From assembly GCA_905236755.1 (NCBI GenBank), contig CAJOCR010000014.1, forward strand, positions 1 to 63,679: a stretch of 63,679 nt of DNA, given 5' to 3'. A program made the position numbers and the translations under genes. The notes beneath the pieces are model-generated. The model saw only the letters and a program-made list of their open reading frames with translations. It did no database searches and was not told where the DNA came from. The stretch's first letter is position 1. The number at the start of each line of letters is the position of its first letter. Origin of the DNA: an uncultured Prevotella sp. Lineage in GTDB: Bacteria > Bacteroidota > Bacteroidia > Bacteroidales > Bacteroidaceae. Positions 17,136 to 24,944 of the stretch are shown one piece after another.

Positions 17136-18337
17136 TGAACAGGAAGTTTGTAGTTATATTGTTTTTTGTAGCGTTTGCTTTATCGGGATATGCTCAGAAG
17201 AAAGATATCCAGACGGCCCGTACTTATATTAAAAGTAAGAAGGATCTTGATAAGGCTGAACAGTTGATGTTGAATCTGTTGAAGGATTCAGCCAACAGAA
17301 ATAATGAGAAGATATGGCTTACTCTTTATGAAGCTCAGCGTGCAATATATGAGCAGGGGAACGAGAAGTTTTATCTGAAACAGAAATATGATACTGCAAG
17401 TCTTTTCTCGGCTACTCGCAATTTGTTTCAAACTCTTGAAGCTTTTGATTCTATAGATGCACGTCCTGACGAGAAGGGCCGTGTGAGACCTAAGTTTAGA
17501 AAGAAACATGCTGAGGTTTTGAACGTTATTCGTCCTAACCTGTATAACGGTGGTGTTTATTTCATTAAGAAACAGGATTACAAGAAGGCTTATGAGTATT
17601 TTAATACTTATATAGACTGCGTTAATCAGCCTTTGTTTGAAGAATATGATTATGCAAAGAAGGATAAGCATATTGCTGAGGCTGCTTACTGGACTGTGTT
17701 CTGTGGATATAAGATGCAGGATGTACAGGCTACTCTTATGAACAGCAAGCTGGCTTTAGAGGATAATTCGCACTATGAATTGCTGTTGCAATATCTTGCT
17801 GAGACATATAAATTGCAGGCTGATACTGTTAGATATATACAAACTCTTGAGGAGGGATTCGAGAGATATCCTGAGTTCCCTTTCTTCTTCCCTCGATTGG
17901 TACAGTCGTATGTTGATCAGGGAAAGGCTGATAAGGCTATGAAGGTATGTGATGAGGCTATAGAAAGTGATAGTACAAATCGTATATTCCGATTTGCCAA
18001 GAGCACTTTGTTGCTTAATAGCGGCAGATTTGATGAATGTATTGAATTGTGCAAGCCTCTTATCGAAGAAGATAGTACTATGGCTGATGCATGGCTTAAT
18101 CTTGGCTTGGCTTATTTTAATCAGGCTGTAGAAATAGACAAGAATGTGCAGAATGCTCGTAAGCGTCATCGTCAGATGATAGACTTGTATCGCAAGGCAA
18201 AACCTTATTTGGAACAGTATCGATTGTTGGCTCCTGATATGAAAGATAAATGGGCTTTACCTCTTTATACAATATATCTGAACCTTAATATGGGTAAGGA
18301 GTTTGATGAGGTTGACAAGCTTTTAAGAAAGAAATAG
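17132..18337 (+). CDS. secreted TPR protein, third of the trio
   Basis: This 401-aa protein has the signal peptide MMNRKFVVILFFVAFALSGYAQ. It contains at least four TPR units, such as ADAWLNLGLAYFNQAVEIDKN. The segment RPDEKGRVRPKFRKKHAEVLNVIRPNLYNGG parallels the GKIKPKFETKNAQRLYAMRLNLINGG segment of the first gene, showing common descent. It begins within the stop of the second gene. The helicase gene follows 8 nt later, so the transcript may continue. No catalytic motif was found. Confidence 0.82.
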   Translation: MMNRKFVVILFFVAFALSGYAQKKDIQTARTYIKSKKDLDKAEQLMLNLLKDSANRNNEKIWLTLYEAQRAIYEQGNEKFYLKQKYDTASLFSATRNLFQTLEAFDSIDARPDEKGRVRPKFRKKHAEVLNVIRPNLYNGGVYFIKKQDYKKAYEYFNTYIDCVNQPLFEEYDYAKKDKHIAEAAYWTVFCGYKMQDVQATLMNSKLALEDNSHYELLLQYLAETYKLQADTVRYIQTLEEGFERYPEFPFFFPRLVQSYVDQGKADKAMKVCDEAIESDSTNRIFRFAKSTLLLNSGRFDECIELCKPLIEEDSTMADAWLNLGLAYFNQAVEIDKNVQNARKRHRQMIDLYRKAKPYLEQYRLLAPDMKDKWALPLYTIYLNLNMGKEFDEVDKLLRKK

Positions 18338-18344
18338 CAACATT

Positions 18345-19673
18345 ATGAATACAAACGAGATATTACTTAAACTTGGCATAGAGATGAATGCCATGCAGCA
18401 GGAAGCCTACGACGCAATCTTGCATTCGCGTAATGATGTGGTTGTGCTTTCGCCTACTGGTAGCGGAAAAACGTTGGCTTATCTTATGCCTCTTGTACAG
18501 CTTGTGGATGCTGAGAGCGACGAGACGCAGGCTGTGGTGATTACTCCAGGACGTGAGCTGGCTTTACAGTCGGCAGAGGTGCTGAAATCTATGGGTAGCG
18601 GTTTGCGAGGTATGGCTTGTTATGGAGGTAGGCCTACTATGGACGAGCATCGTGTGCTGCGCCAGGTAAAGCCACAGATTGTTTTTGGTACTCCGGGTCG
18701 TTTGAACGATCATCTTGAAAAGGGCAATATTCTTGCTGATGATATTAAATACCTTGTTATTGATGAGTTTGACAAGTGTCTTGAAATGGGTTTTCAAGAC
18801 GAGATGTCGGCTTTGATAGACAAACTGCCTAATATTAATCGTCATTTCCTTCTTTCGGCTACTGAGGCTGAGGAGATTCCTCATTTCCTTCGTCGCGACA
18901 AGAAAGCTAAGGTTACAAATATCAGCTATATTGATAATGAGGAACAGGTGCCTGATAGAATAAGAATTTATCAGGTGAACAGTCCTGAGAAAGACAAGCT
19001 GGAAACTCTTAGAAAACTTCTATTGAGTCTTGGCGACCAAAGCACAATAGTATTTTTGAACTATCGCCAATCTGTAGAACGTACCGATGAGTTCTTGCGT
19101 GAGCAAGGCTTTTTCACAAGTGCCTTTCATGGTGGCTTAGAACAGCAGGATCGTGAGGATGCTCTTTATAAGTTCTCTAATGGTTCGGCTAATGTATTTG
19201 TAAGTACTGATCTTGGTTCACGTGGCTTGGACATTCCTGATATTGATAATATCATTCATTATCATATTCCTGAAACTGAAGACAATTACATTCATCGCGT
19301 AGGACGAACTGCACGTTGGGATAAGCAGGGTAGGGCATTCTTCCTTCTCGGACCAGGCGAGCATTTGCCAGAATATGTGGATAGTGAGGTAGGCATTTAT
19401 GAAATTCCTGATACTACAGACCTGAAACCTTCGGAAGCGAAAATGGCTACTATATATATAGGTAAAGGCAAGAAAGATAAAATATCTAAGGGCGACATCG
19501 TAGGTTATATCTGCAAGAATGCTAATCTTCAGGGAAAAGAGATAGGCAAGATTGACGTGAAAGACCGTTATGCCTATGTGGCTGTTCCTCGAAAGAAACT
19601 GAGAATGGTTATCAACTCATGTCAAGGTGTTAAGATAAAAGGTATTCGCACAGTAGTAGAAGAGGTTAGATAA
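18345..19673 (+). CDS. DEAD-box family RNA helicase, DbpA-like
   Basis: This 442-aa ATP-dependent RNA helicase is probably used in ribosome assembly. It shows motif I SPTGSGKT, motif Ia TPGRELA, a DEFD box in place of DEAD (VIDEFDKCLEMGF), motif III SAT, and the C-terminal helicase motifs STDLGSRGLDIPD and HRVGRTARW. A domain of about 70 residues follows (KGDIVGYICKNANLQGKEIGKIDVKDRYAYVAV) that matches the DbpA RNA-binding fold. In that family this domain recognises 23S rRNA helix 92. Specificity is inferred from the domain. The DEFD variation keeps the two acidic residues that bind Mg-ATP. Confidence 0.9.
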   Translation: MNTNEILLKLGIEMNAMQQEAYDAILHSRNDVVVLSPTGSGKTLAYLMPLVQLVDAESDETQAVVITPGRELALQSAEVLKSMGSGLRGMACYGGRPTMDEHRVLRQVKPQIVFGTPGRLNDHLEKGNILADDIKYLVIDEFDKCLEMGFQDEMSALIDKLPNINRHFLLSATEAEEIPHFLRRDKKAKVTNISYIDNEEQVPDRIRIYQVNSPEKDKLETLRKLLLSLGDQSTIVFLNYRQSVERTDEFLREQGFFTSAFHGGLEQQDREDALYKFSNGSANVFVSTDLGSRGLDIPDIDNIIHYHIPETEDNYIHRVGRTARWDKQGRAFFLLGPGEHLPEYVDSEVGIYEIPDTTDLKPSEAKMATIYIGKGKKDKISKGDIVGYICKNANLQGKEIGKIDVKDRYAYVAVPRKKLRMVINSCQGVKIKGIRTVVEEVR

Positions 19674-19681
19674 GGTAAAAT

Positions 19682-19758
19682 CTTCGAGATGCCTTCGAGA
19701 TGCCTTCGAGATGCTTTCGAGATTCCTTTAGGATGCTCTTTGGATGCGTTTAGGATGT
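19682..19758 (+). repeat. seven-unit 11-bp tandem array, TTCGAGATGC family
   Basis: Three perfect CTTCGAGATGC units are followed by four decayed ones, all in 11-bp register, between the helicase stop and the serC promoter. The same unit occurs at 33510-33542 and 45922-45965. Confidence 0.85.
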
Positions 19759-19827
19759 GGCAAAAATATTTGAAGAATTGACAGATTGCTATAAAAACAG
19801 CCTGTTTAATAAATTATTGATATTTTA

Positions 19828-19859
19828 TTTGGTCAGTTAAAATAAAAAGTGTAATTTCG
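19828..19859 (+). promoter_or_regulatory. promoter of serC-serA
   Basis: TTTG (19828-19831), a 20-bp spacer and TAATTTCG (19852-19859) approximate the Bacteroidetes promoter, 52 nt before the serC start. Confidence 0.6.
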
Positions 19860-19911
19860 CAATCGCGATTCTATAAATACACGAATATACAAACTTTAAT
19901 AAAACATTCAG

Positions 19912-20979
19912 ATGAAGAAGTACAACTTTAATGCAGGTCCATCAATGCTTCCTCGCGAAGTGATTGAGAACACAGCAAAGCAGATTTTGGATTTCAATGG
20001 TACTGGTCTTTCTTTGATGGAAATCAGTCACCGTGCAAAGTATTTCCAGCCAGTAGTTGATGAGGCTGAAGCCCTGATAAAGGAATTGCTTGATATTCCT
20101 CAGGGTTACTCCGTAATTTTCCTGGGTGGTGGTGCTTCGCTCCAGTTCATGCAGATTCCTGCTAACTTCCTCCTCAAGAAAGCTGGTTACCTGAACACAG
20201 GTACATGGGCTAAGAAAGCTATGAAGGAAGCTAAGCATTTTGGAGAAGTAGTTGAAGTTGCTTCCTCCGCTGAAGATGGATATATGCATCTGCCTCATAA
20301 CTTCGATATTCCTGCTGATTTGGATTATCTCCACGTTTGTACCAACAACACTATCTATGGTACAGAATATCGTAAGGACCTTGATTCTCCAGTTCCATTG
20401 ATTGGTGACATGAGTTCTGATATTATGAGCCGTCCTGTTGACGTATCAAAATATACAGCTATCTATGCTGGTGCCCAGAAGAATATGGCTATGGCAGGTG
20501 TTACTGTTATTATTGTTAAGGATGAACTGCTTGGTCAGGCTCCACGAGAGTTGCCTACTATGCTCGACTATCGTACACACGTAGAGAAGGGTTCTATGTT
20601 CAATACCCCTCCAGTAGTACCAATCTATTCTCTTCTTGAAACAATGCGCTGGGTGAAGGCTCAGGGTGGTGTTAAAGAGATGGATCGTCGTGCTCAGGAA
20701 CGTGCTAAGATTCTTTATGACGAGATTGACCGCAACAAGTTGTTCCGTGGTACTGTTGCTGCTGAGGATCGTTCTGTAATGAACCTATGCTTCGTAATGA
20801 ACGACGAGTACAAGGAGCTTGAGTCTAAGTTCTTTGATTTCGCAACAGAGCGTGGTATGGTTGGTATCAAGGGCCACCGTTCAGTAGGTGGTTTCCGCGC
20901 ATCATGCTATAATGCTCAGACCATCGAAGGTGTTAACGCCCTTGTTAAGGCAATGAAGGACTTTGAAAAAACAATATAA
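19912..20979 (+). CDS. serC: phosphoserine aminotransferase
   Basis: This 355-aa class V PLP aminotransferase converts 3-phosphohydroxypyruvate and glutamate to phosphoserine and 2-oxoglutarate, the second step of serine synthesis. The N-terminus [18 protein letters not shown] is diagnostic. The PLP lysine lies in [15 protein letters not shown], and the substrate loop includes GGGASLQF. The C-terminus [18 protein letters not shown] is also typical. The gene is followed 50 nt later by serA, and the pair shares a promoter upstream of serC. Confidence 0.97.
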   Translation: MKKYNFNAGPSMLPREVIENTAKQILDFNGTGLSLMEISHRAKYFQPVVDEAEALIKELLDIPQGYSVIFLGGGASLQFMQIPANFLLKKAGYLNTGTWAKKAMKEAKHFGEVVEVASSAEDGYMHLPHNFDIPADLDYLHVCTNNTIYGTEYRKDLDSPVPLIGDMSSDIMSRPVDVSKYTAIYAGAQKNMAMAGVTVIIVKDELLGQAPRELPTMLDYRTHVEKGSMFNTPPVVPIYSLLETMRWVKAQGGVKEMDRRAQERAKILYDEIDRNKLFRGTVAAEDRSVMNLCFVMNDEYKELESKFFDFATERGMVGIKGHRSVGGFRASCYNAQTIEGVNALVKAMKDFEKTI

Positions 20980-21029
20980 AACATTGAAAATTGAAGTTCA
21001 AATTTCAAAGTTCAAAGAAAAATAGAATT

Positions 21030-21947
21030 ATGAAGATATTAGTTGCTACAGAAAAACCATTTGCAGCAGAAGCTGTTGATGGTATCAAGAAAGAAGCACA
21101 GGCTGCAGGCCACGAGGTGGTGATGCTTGAGAAATATACAGAGAAACAGCAACTTCTTGCTGCTGTTGCTGATGCCGACGCTGCAATTATCCGTTCTGAT
21201 AAGTTCACGGCTGATGTTTTTGACGCAGCAAAGAACTTAAAGATTGTTGTTCGTGCAGGTGCGGGTTACGATAATATCGACCTTGCTGCGGCTACAGCTC
21301 ATAATGTAGTTGCTGAGAACACTCCAGGTCAGAACTCTAATGCCGTTGCTGAACTTGTTTTCGGTATGCTCGTATTTGCAGTTCGTAATTTCTATAATGG
21401 CAAGAGCGGTTCAGAGCTTAAAGGCAAGCGTCTGGGTATTCTTGCTTTTGGAAACGTAGGTCGCAACGTAGCACGTATAGCTAAAGGCTTTGGTATGGAA
21501 GTATCTGCTTATGACGCTTTCTGTCCAGCCGACGTTATTGAAGCTGCTGGTGTTCATGCTTGTAAGGATCAGGCAGAACTCTTCGCTACAAGCGATGTTG
21601 TTTCTCTCCACATTCCTGCAACACCTGAAACCATACAGAGCATCAATTACGACTTAGTAAACAAGATGCCTAAGGGCGCTATTCTTGTTAATACAGCACG
21701 TAAGGAAGTTATTAACGAACCAGAATTGCTTAAGCTTATGGCTGATCGTGCTGATATCAAGTATGTTACCGATATCATGCCTGATGCCGATGCTGATTTC
21801 AAGGCATTCGAAGGTCGTTATTTCTCAACACCTAAGAAGATGGGTGCTCAGACTGCTGAGGCAAATATCAATGCTGGTATTGCTGCTGCTAAGCAGATAG
21901 CAGCTTTCTTTGCTGATGGTTGCACCAAGTTCCAGGTTAACAAGTAA
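21030..21947 (+). CDS. serA: short type-III D-3-phosphoglycerate dehydrogenase, Lys variant
   Basis: This 305-aa enzyme oxidises 3-phosphoglycerate with NAD, the first step of serine synthesis. The NAD-binding Rossmann motif LGILAFGNVG lies at about 135-144. The substrate-region Arg is in NTARKEVINEPEL. The short length, without ACT or ASB regulatory domains, makes it a type III enzyme. The usual catalytic His of TPHxGxxT is replaced by Lys (STPKKMGAQT, Lys269/Lys270). This matches the group called IIIK, reported for Entamoeba and Bacteroides-type enzymes, in which Lys acts as the acid-base residue. The start at 21030 is chosen over an in-frame codon at 20991 because homology begins at MKILVATEKP. 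Confidence 0.92.
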   Translation: MKILVATEKPFAAEAVDGIKKEAQAAGHEVVMLEKYTEKQQLLAAVADADAAIIRSDKFTADVFDAAKNLKIVVRAGAGYDNIDLAAATAHNVVAENTPGQNSNAVAELVFGMLVFAVRNFYNGKSGSELKGKRLGILAFGNVGRNVARIAKGFGMEVSAYDAFCPADVIEAAGVHACKDQAELFATSDVVSLHIPATPETIQSINYDLVNKMPKGAILVNTARKEVINEPELLKLMADRADIKYVTDIMPDADADFKAFEGRYFSTPKKMGAQTAEANINAGIAAAKQIAAFFADGCTKFQVNK

Positions 21948-21967
21948 TCTGAAAACTATTATATAGT

Positions 21968-22004
21968 AAAATTCCCTGCATGTTCTTTGTGGGGAATTTT
22001 ATTT
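21968..22004 (+). terminator. terminator after serA
   Basis: AAAATTCCC (21968-21976) pairs with GGGAATTTT (21992-22000) around a 15-nt loop and is followed by a T-rich tail. Confidence 0.7.
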
Positions 22005-22038
22005 TTATTACCTTTACACAAACTTTAAACAAATAACC

Positions 22039-23286
22039 ATGGCAATAGTAAAACCTTTCAAGGGTATTCGTCCTCCAAAGGACTTAGTAGAGCAAGTGGA
22101 GTCACGTCCTTATGATGTGCTCGATTCTGACGAGGCTCGTGCTGAAGCGGGCAACAACGAAAAGAGTCTTTATCATATCATTAAACCTGAGATAAACTTT
22201 GAAGAAGGAACAAGCGAATACGATCCTCGTGTGTATGAGGAGGCTGCACGTCAGTTCCAGATGTTCCAGGATAAGGGATGGCTTGTTCAGGACGAGGAAG
22301 AGCACTATTACATCTATGCGCAGACCATGAATGGCAAAACGCAGTATGGTATTGTGCTTGGAGCTTATGTAAACGATTATATGACAGGTGTTATTAAGAA
22401 ACATGAACTTACACGTCGTGATAAGGAAGAAGACCGTATGAAGCATGTTCGTGTGAATAACGCTAATATCGAACCTGTATTCTTTGCTTATCCTGACAAT
22501 ACTGTTCTTAATGATCTTATCAACCGTTATGCTGCAACTAAACCTGAATACGATTTTGTTGCACCTATTGATGGATTCCGTCATCAGTTCTGGGTAATCA
22601 GTGATGCTGCCGACATCAAGACTGTTACCGAGGAATTTGCAAAGATGCCTTCACTTTATATTGCTGATGGTCACCATCGTTCAGCAGCAGCTGCCCTTGT
22701 TGGTGCAGAAAAGCAGAAGCAGAATCCTAATCATAAGGGAACAGAAGAATATAACTATTTCATGGCTGTTTGCTTCCAGGCTTCTCAGCTCACAATTCTC
22801 GACTATAACCGTGTGGTAAAGGATCTTAATGGAATGACAACAGACGAGTTCTTGGCTGCTCTTTCTAAAAACTTCGTTGTTGAGAAGAAAGGCGAGGCAG
22901 AATACAAGCCACAGGAACTTCATGAGTTCTCACTCTATATTGATAAAAACTGGTATAGTTTGAAGGCAAAGGAAGGTACTTATGACAACTCAGACCCTAT
23001 TGGCGTTCTTGATGTGGATATTTCAAGCCGATTGATCCTTGATGAGTTGATGAATATTACCGATTTGCGTTCTTCTAACAGAATAGATTTCGTAGGTGGA
23101 CTCCGTGGTCTTCAGGAACTGAAACGTAGAGTAGATAGTGGCGAAATGCGTTGGGCTCTGGCTCTTTATCCTGTAAGCATGAAGCAGATTATGGATATTG
23201 CCGATTCTGGCAAGATTATGCCACCAAAGGCAACATGGTTCGAGCCTAAGCTGCGCTCAGGTATTGTTATACACAAATTAGATTAA
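22039..23286 (+). CDS. DUF1015 family protein, serine-locus associated
   Basis: This 415-aa soluble protein starts with the family signature MAIVKPFKGIRPPKDL and SRPYDVLDSDEARAEA. Other conserved blocks are YHIIKPEI, KHELTRRDKEEDRMKHVR and the core LYIADGHHRSAAAA (DGHHR at residues 210-214). The DGHHR motif resembles the nucleotide-binding motif of the ParB/sulfiredoxin superfamily, to which free serine kinases such as SerK and SbnI belong. That similarity, together with its place right after serC-serA, suggests a job in serine or phosphoserine metabolism, but this is inference. No serB-like phosphatase is present nearby. It ends with a one-base overlap into the YigZ gene. Confidence 0.88.
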   Translation: MAIVKPFKGIRPPKDLVEQVESRPYDVLDSDEARAEAGNNEKSLYHIIKPEINFEEGTSEYDPRVYEEAARQFQMFQDKGWLVQDEEEHYYIYAQTMNGKTQYGIVLGAYVNDYMTGVIKKHELTRRDKEEDRMKHVRVNNANIEPVFFAYPDNTVLNDLINRYAATKPEYDFVAPIDGFRHQFWVISDAADIKTVTEEFAKMPSLYIADGHHRSAAAALVGAEKQKQNPNHKGTEEYNYFMAVCFQASQLTILDYNRVVKDLNGMTTDEFLAALSKNFVVEKKGEAEYKPQELHEFSLYIDKNWYSLKAKEGTYDNSDPIGVLDVDISSRLILDELMNITDLRSSNRIDFVGGLRGLQELKRRVDSGEMRWALALYPVSMKQIMDIADSGKIMPPKATWFEPKLRSGIVIHKLD

Positions 23287-23873
23287 TGGAAGATAGTTAT
23301 AAGACTATAAAAGAAAAAATCGTTAGCGAGGGATATTACACCGAAAAGCGGAGTAAGTTCCTCGCTTTTGCGCATCATGTTGAAACTGTTGATGAGGTAA
23401 AGGAAATCATCAAACAGTATCGTAAGAAATATTATGACGCACGTCATGTGTGTTATGCCTATATGCTTGGTTCTGATCGTCTTGAGTTTAGAGCCAACGA
23501 TGATGGCGAACCTTCGTCAACAGCAGGAAAACCAATCTTAGGACAGATAAACTCTCTGGAGCTGACTAATATTCTCATTATTGTAGTTAGATACTATGGA
23601 GGCGTTAATCTTGGTACCAGTGGTTTGATAGTTGCTTATCGAGAGGCTGCAGCCGATGCTCTTGCTCATGCAGAAATAGAAGAGCGTTTGGTTGAAGAAA
23701 TCGTTTCATACAGCTTCACATATCCTATGATGAATGATGTGATGCGTATAGTAAAGGATATGGAACCAAGAATAGTAAGTCAGCAGTTTGATAATACCTG
23801 TGAGATTAAACTTGCTATTCGAAAAAGTATGGCTGAACAGTTGCGCGAAAGATTGAAAAAATTATCATTTTAG
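23286..23873 (+). CDS. YigZ/IMPACT family protein
   Basis: This 195-aa protein belongs to the UPF0029/IMPACT family. The conserved N-terminal block is EKRSKFLAFAHHVETVDE, followed by YYDARHVCYAYMLG, NDDGEPSSTAGKPILGQI and VVRYYGGVNLGTSGL. The C-terminal domain (from about 135) resembles the ferredoxin-like DUF1949 fold. The biochemical role in bacteria is unclear; a link to translation is proposed from the eukaryotic homologue. It is translationally coupled to DUF1015 (stop and start share one base) and ends the operon before tRNA-Ser. Confidence 0.9.
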   Translation: MEDSYKTIKEKIVSEGYYTEKRSKFLAFAHHVETVDEVKEIIKQYRKKYYDARHVCYAYMLGSDRLEFRANDDGEPSSTAGKPILGQINSLELTNILIIVVRYYGGVNLGTSGLIVAYREAAADALAHAEIEERLVEEIVSYSFTYPMMNDVMRIVKDMEPRIVSQQFDNTCEIKLAIRKSMAEQLRERLKKLSF

Positions 23874-23875
23874 TC

Positions 23876-23906
23876 TTTGTAGTTTGATAATGTTTTATTA
23901 CTTTTG
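23876..23906 (+). promoter_or_regulatory. tRNA-Ser promoter
   Basis: TTTG (23876-23879), a 19-bp spacer and TACTTTTG (23899-23906) form a close match to the Bacteroidetes promoter, 11 nt before the tRNA. Confidence 0.8.
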
Positions 23907-23916
23907 CGTGTGTCAA

Positions 23917-24005
23917 GGAAGAATGGCAGAGTGACCGAATGCGCTGGACTCGAAATCCGGTATACCCCTTTCGGGGTATCGGGGGTTTGAATCCCTCTTC
24001 TTCCG
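23917..24005 (+). tRNA. tRNA-Ser (anticodon CGA)
   Basis: The acceptor stem GGAAGAA pairs with TTCTTCC at 23998-24004, with G as discriminator. The anticodon arm CTGGA-CTCGAAA-TCCGG gives anticodon CGA. The long variable arm TACCCC-TTTC-GGGGTA is characteristic of tRNA-Ser. The T arm is GGGGGTTTGAATCCCTC. CCA is not encoded. It reads UCG codons. Confidence 0.96.
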
Positions 24006-24018
24006 CAAGAAGATAATT

Positions 24019-24067
24019 AAAAAGCAAAAGAGGCCTCAAGTTTACTTGAAGGCTTCTTTTGCTTTTT
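24019..24067 (+). terminator. terminator after tRNA-Ser
   Basis: A very long stem of about 20 bp, from AAAAGCAAAAGAGGCC to its near-complement, ends in a T-run. It follows the tRNA by 14 nt. Confidence 0.88.
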
Positions 24068-24257
24068 AATTATACTGTTTGCAAGGGGCACCGCACCGAG
24101 CGGCAGGGATATGTAATACCTCTTCTTCCGCACGAAAGCCCACTGTGCTCTTTCATGGTAAGCCGGGTGTGTGATAGAAAAAGCGCAGTATTTGATGCAA
24201 GCTTTTTGATGTGTTTGTATTTTATTGTCAGAATAGTTTTTTTTAACCATTAACGTC
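24068..24257. other. non-coding gap with a duplicated tRNA-Ser tail
   Basis: This 190-bp stretch has no gene. Bases 24119-24132 repeat exactly the 14-bp tRNA-Ser 3' end at 23994-24007. A small GAAAG/CTTTC hairpin lies at about 24135-24153. No promoter with both boxes is seen for the lipoprotein that follows. Confidence 0.5.
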
Positions 24258-24758
24258 ATGAAAAAAAGAAAAGCATATATCTTTGGTGGTTTGCTGTTTG
24301 TGGCAAGTATGCTTGTATCGTGTGGCAGCAGTGAAGTATCAGAAGTTGCTTCTCATTTATCTGTCAGTAGTTTTAATAACTCGGGTTGCAAGAGTACTAA
24401 TTTAGATGACTCCAGGGCAACGGATATGCACAATGAGGAAAAAATAATGTTTAAGGCAATGGCTGACAATCATATTAGTATTGTTCATGTTAATGCACTT
24501 CTAAACTGCTGTGGCGAATTTGAAACTGAAGTGACTTGGGGAGATAAACCTCGTACAATTGTGATTAACGAGAAAGATATAAAAGGAGGCTTGTGTGATT
24601 GTGTGTGCAATTATGATCTTGCTACTGAATTTGGAAGACTTGAAAAAGGGAAATATACTGTAGTAATGATGCTGGATGGTCGTAAATACTTCAGCTTTGA
24701 TATTGACTACTCTTCAAGGCTTGATGGGACTGTTGTGGTGAAGCACTCTGTGGAGTAA
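24258..24758 (+). CDS. small lipoprotein of unknown function
   Basis: This 166-aa protein has a clear lipoprotein signal (MKKRKAYIFGGLLFVASMLVSC). I do not recognise the family. After a Ser/Asn-rich linker to about residue 55, the mature part is rich in cysteine: a Cys pair in LLNCCGEF, then CDCVCNYD, five cysteines in all over about 40 residues. Beta strands follow (RTIVINEKDIKGG, KYTVVMMLDGRKYFSFDIDY). The Cys pattern suggests disulfides or a metal site in the periplasm. It stands alone between the tRNA and gdhA and could be an accessory gene. Confidence 0.7.
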   Translation: MKKRKAYIFGGLLFVASMLVSCGSSEVSEVASHLSVSSFNNSGCKSTNLDDSRATDMHNEEKIMFKAMADNHISIVHVNALLNCCGEFETEVTWGDKPRTIVINEKDIKGGLCDCVCNYDLATEFGRLEKGKYTVVMMLDGRKYFSFDIDYSSRLDGTVVVKHSVE

Positions 24759-24885
24759 AGCAAGTTGTGTTTTGCCGGTGTGTGGAGGAGCTTGCGGTTT
24801 CCTATATATTTATGCTTCATAAGCATGATACTTATGAATAGTAAACATCATACATTTGCATGCTAAACAGTATGTTTGCAAAATA

Positions 24886-24922
24886 AAAACCTCGCTCTAA
24901 GAAAATAGAGCGAGGTTTTTTA
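24886..24922. terminator. bidirectional terminator, lipoprotein gene and gdhA
   Basis: AAAACCTCGCTCTA (24886-24899) pairs perfectly with 24906-24919 around AGAAAA, with a T-run after it and an A-run before it. Confidence 0.9.
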
Positions 24923-24944
24923 TTTGGTTTATTTCAAAAGTAGA

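Noticed and set aside
18345..19673. DEFD box as a sign of an inactive helicase
   Set aside because: Both acidic residues of the box are kept and all other motifs are intact, so activity is expected.
19682..19758. 11-bp array as a CRISPR or iteron origin
   Set aside because: Units directly abut with no spacers, and no replication initiator gene or DnaA-box cluster is nearby.
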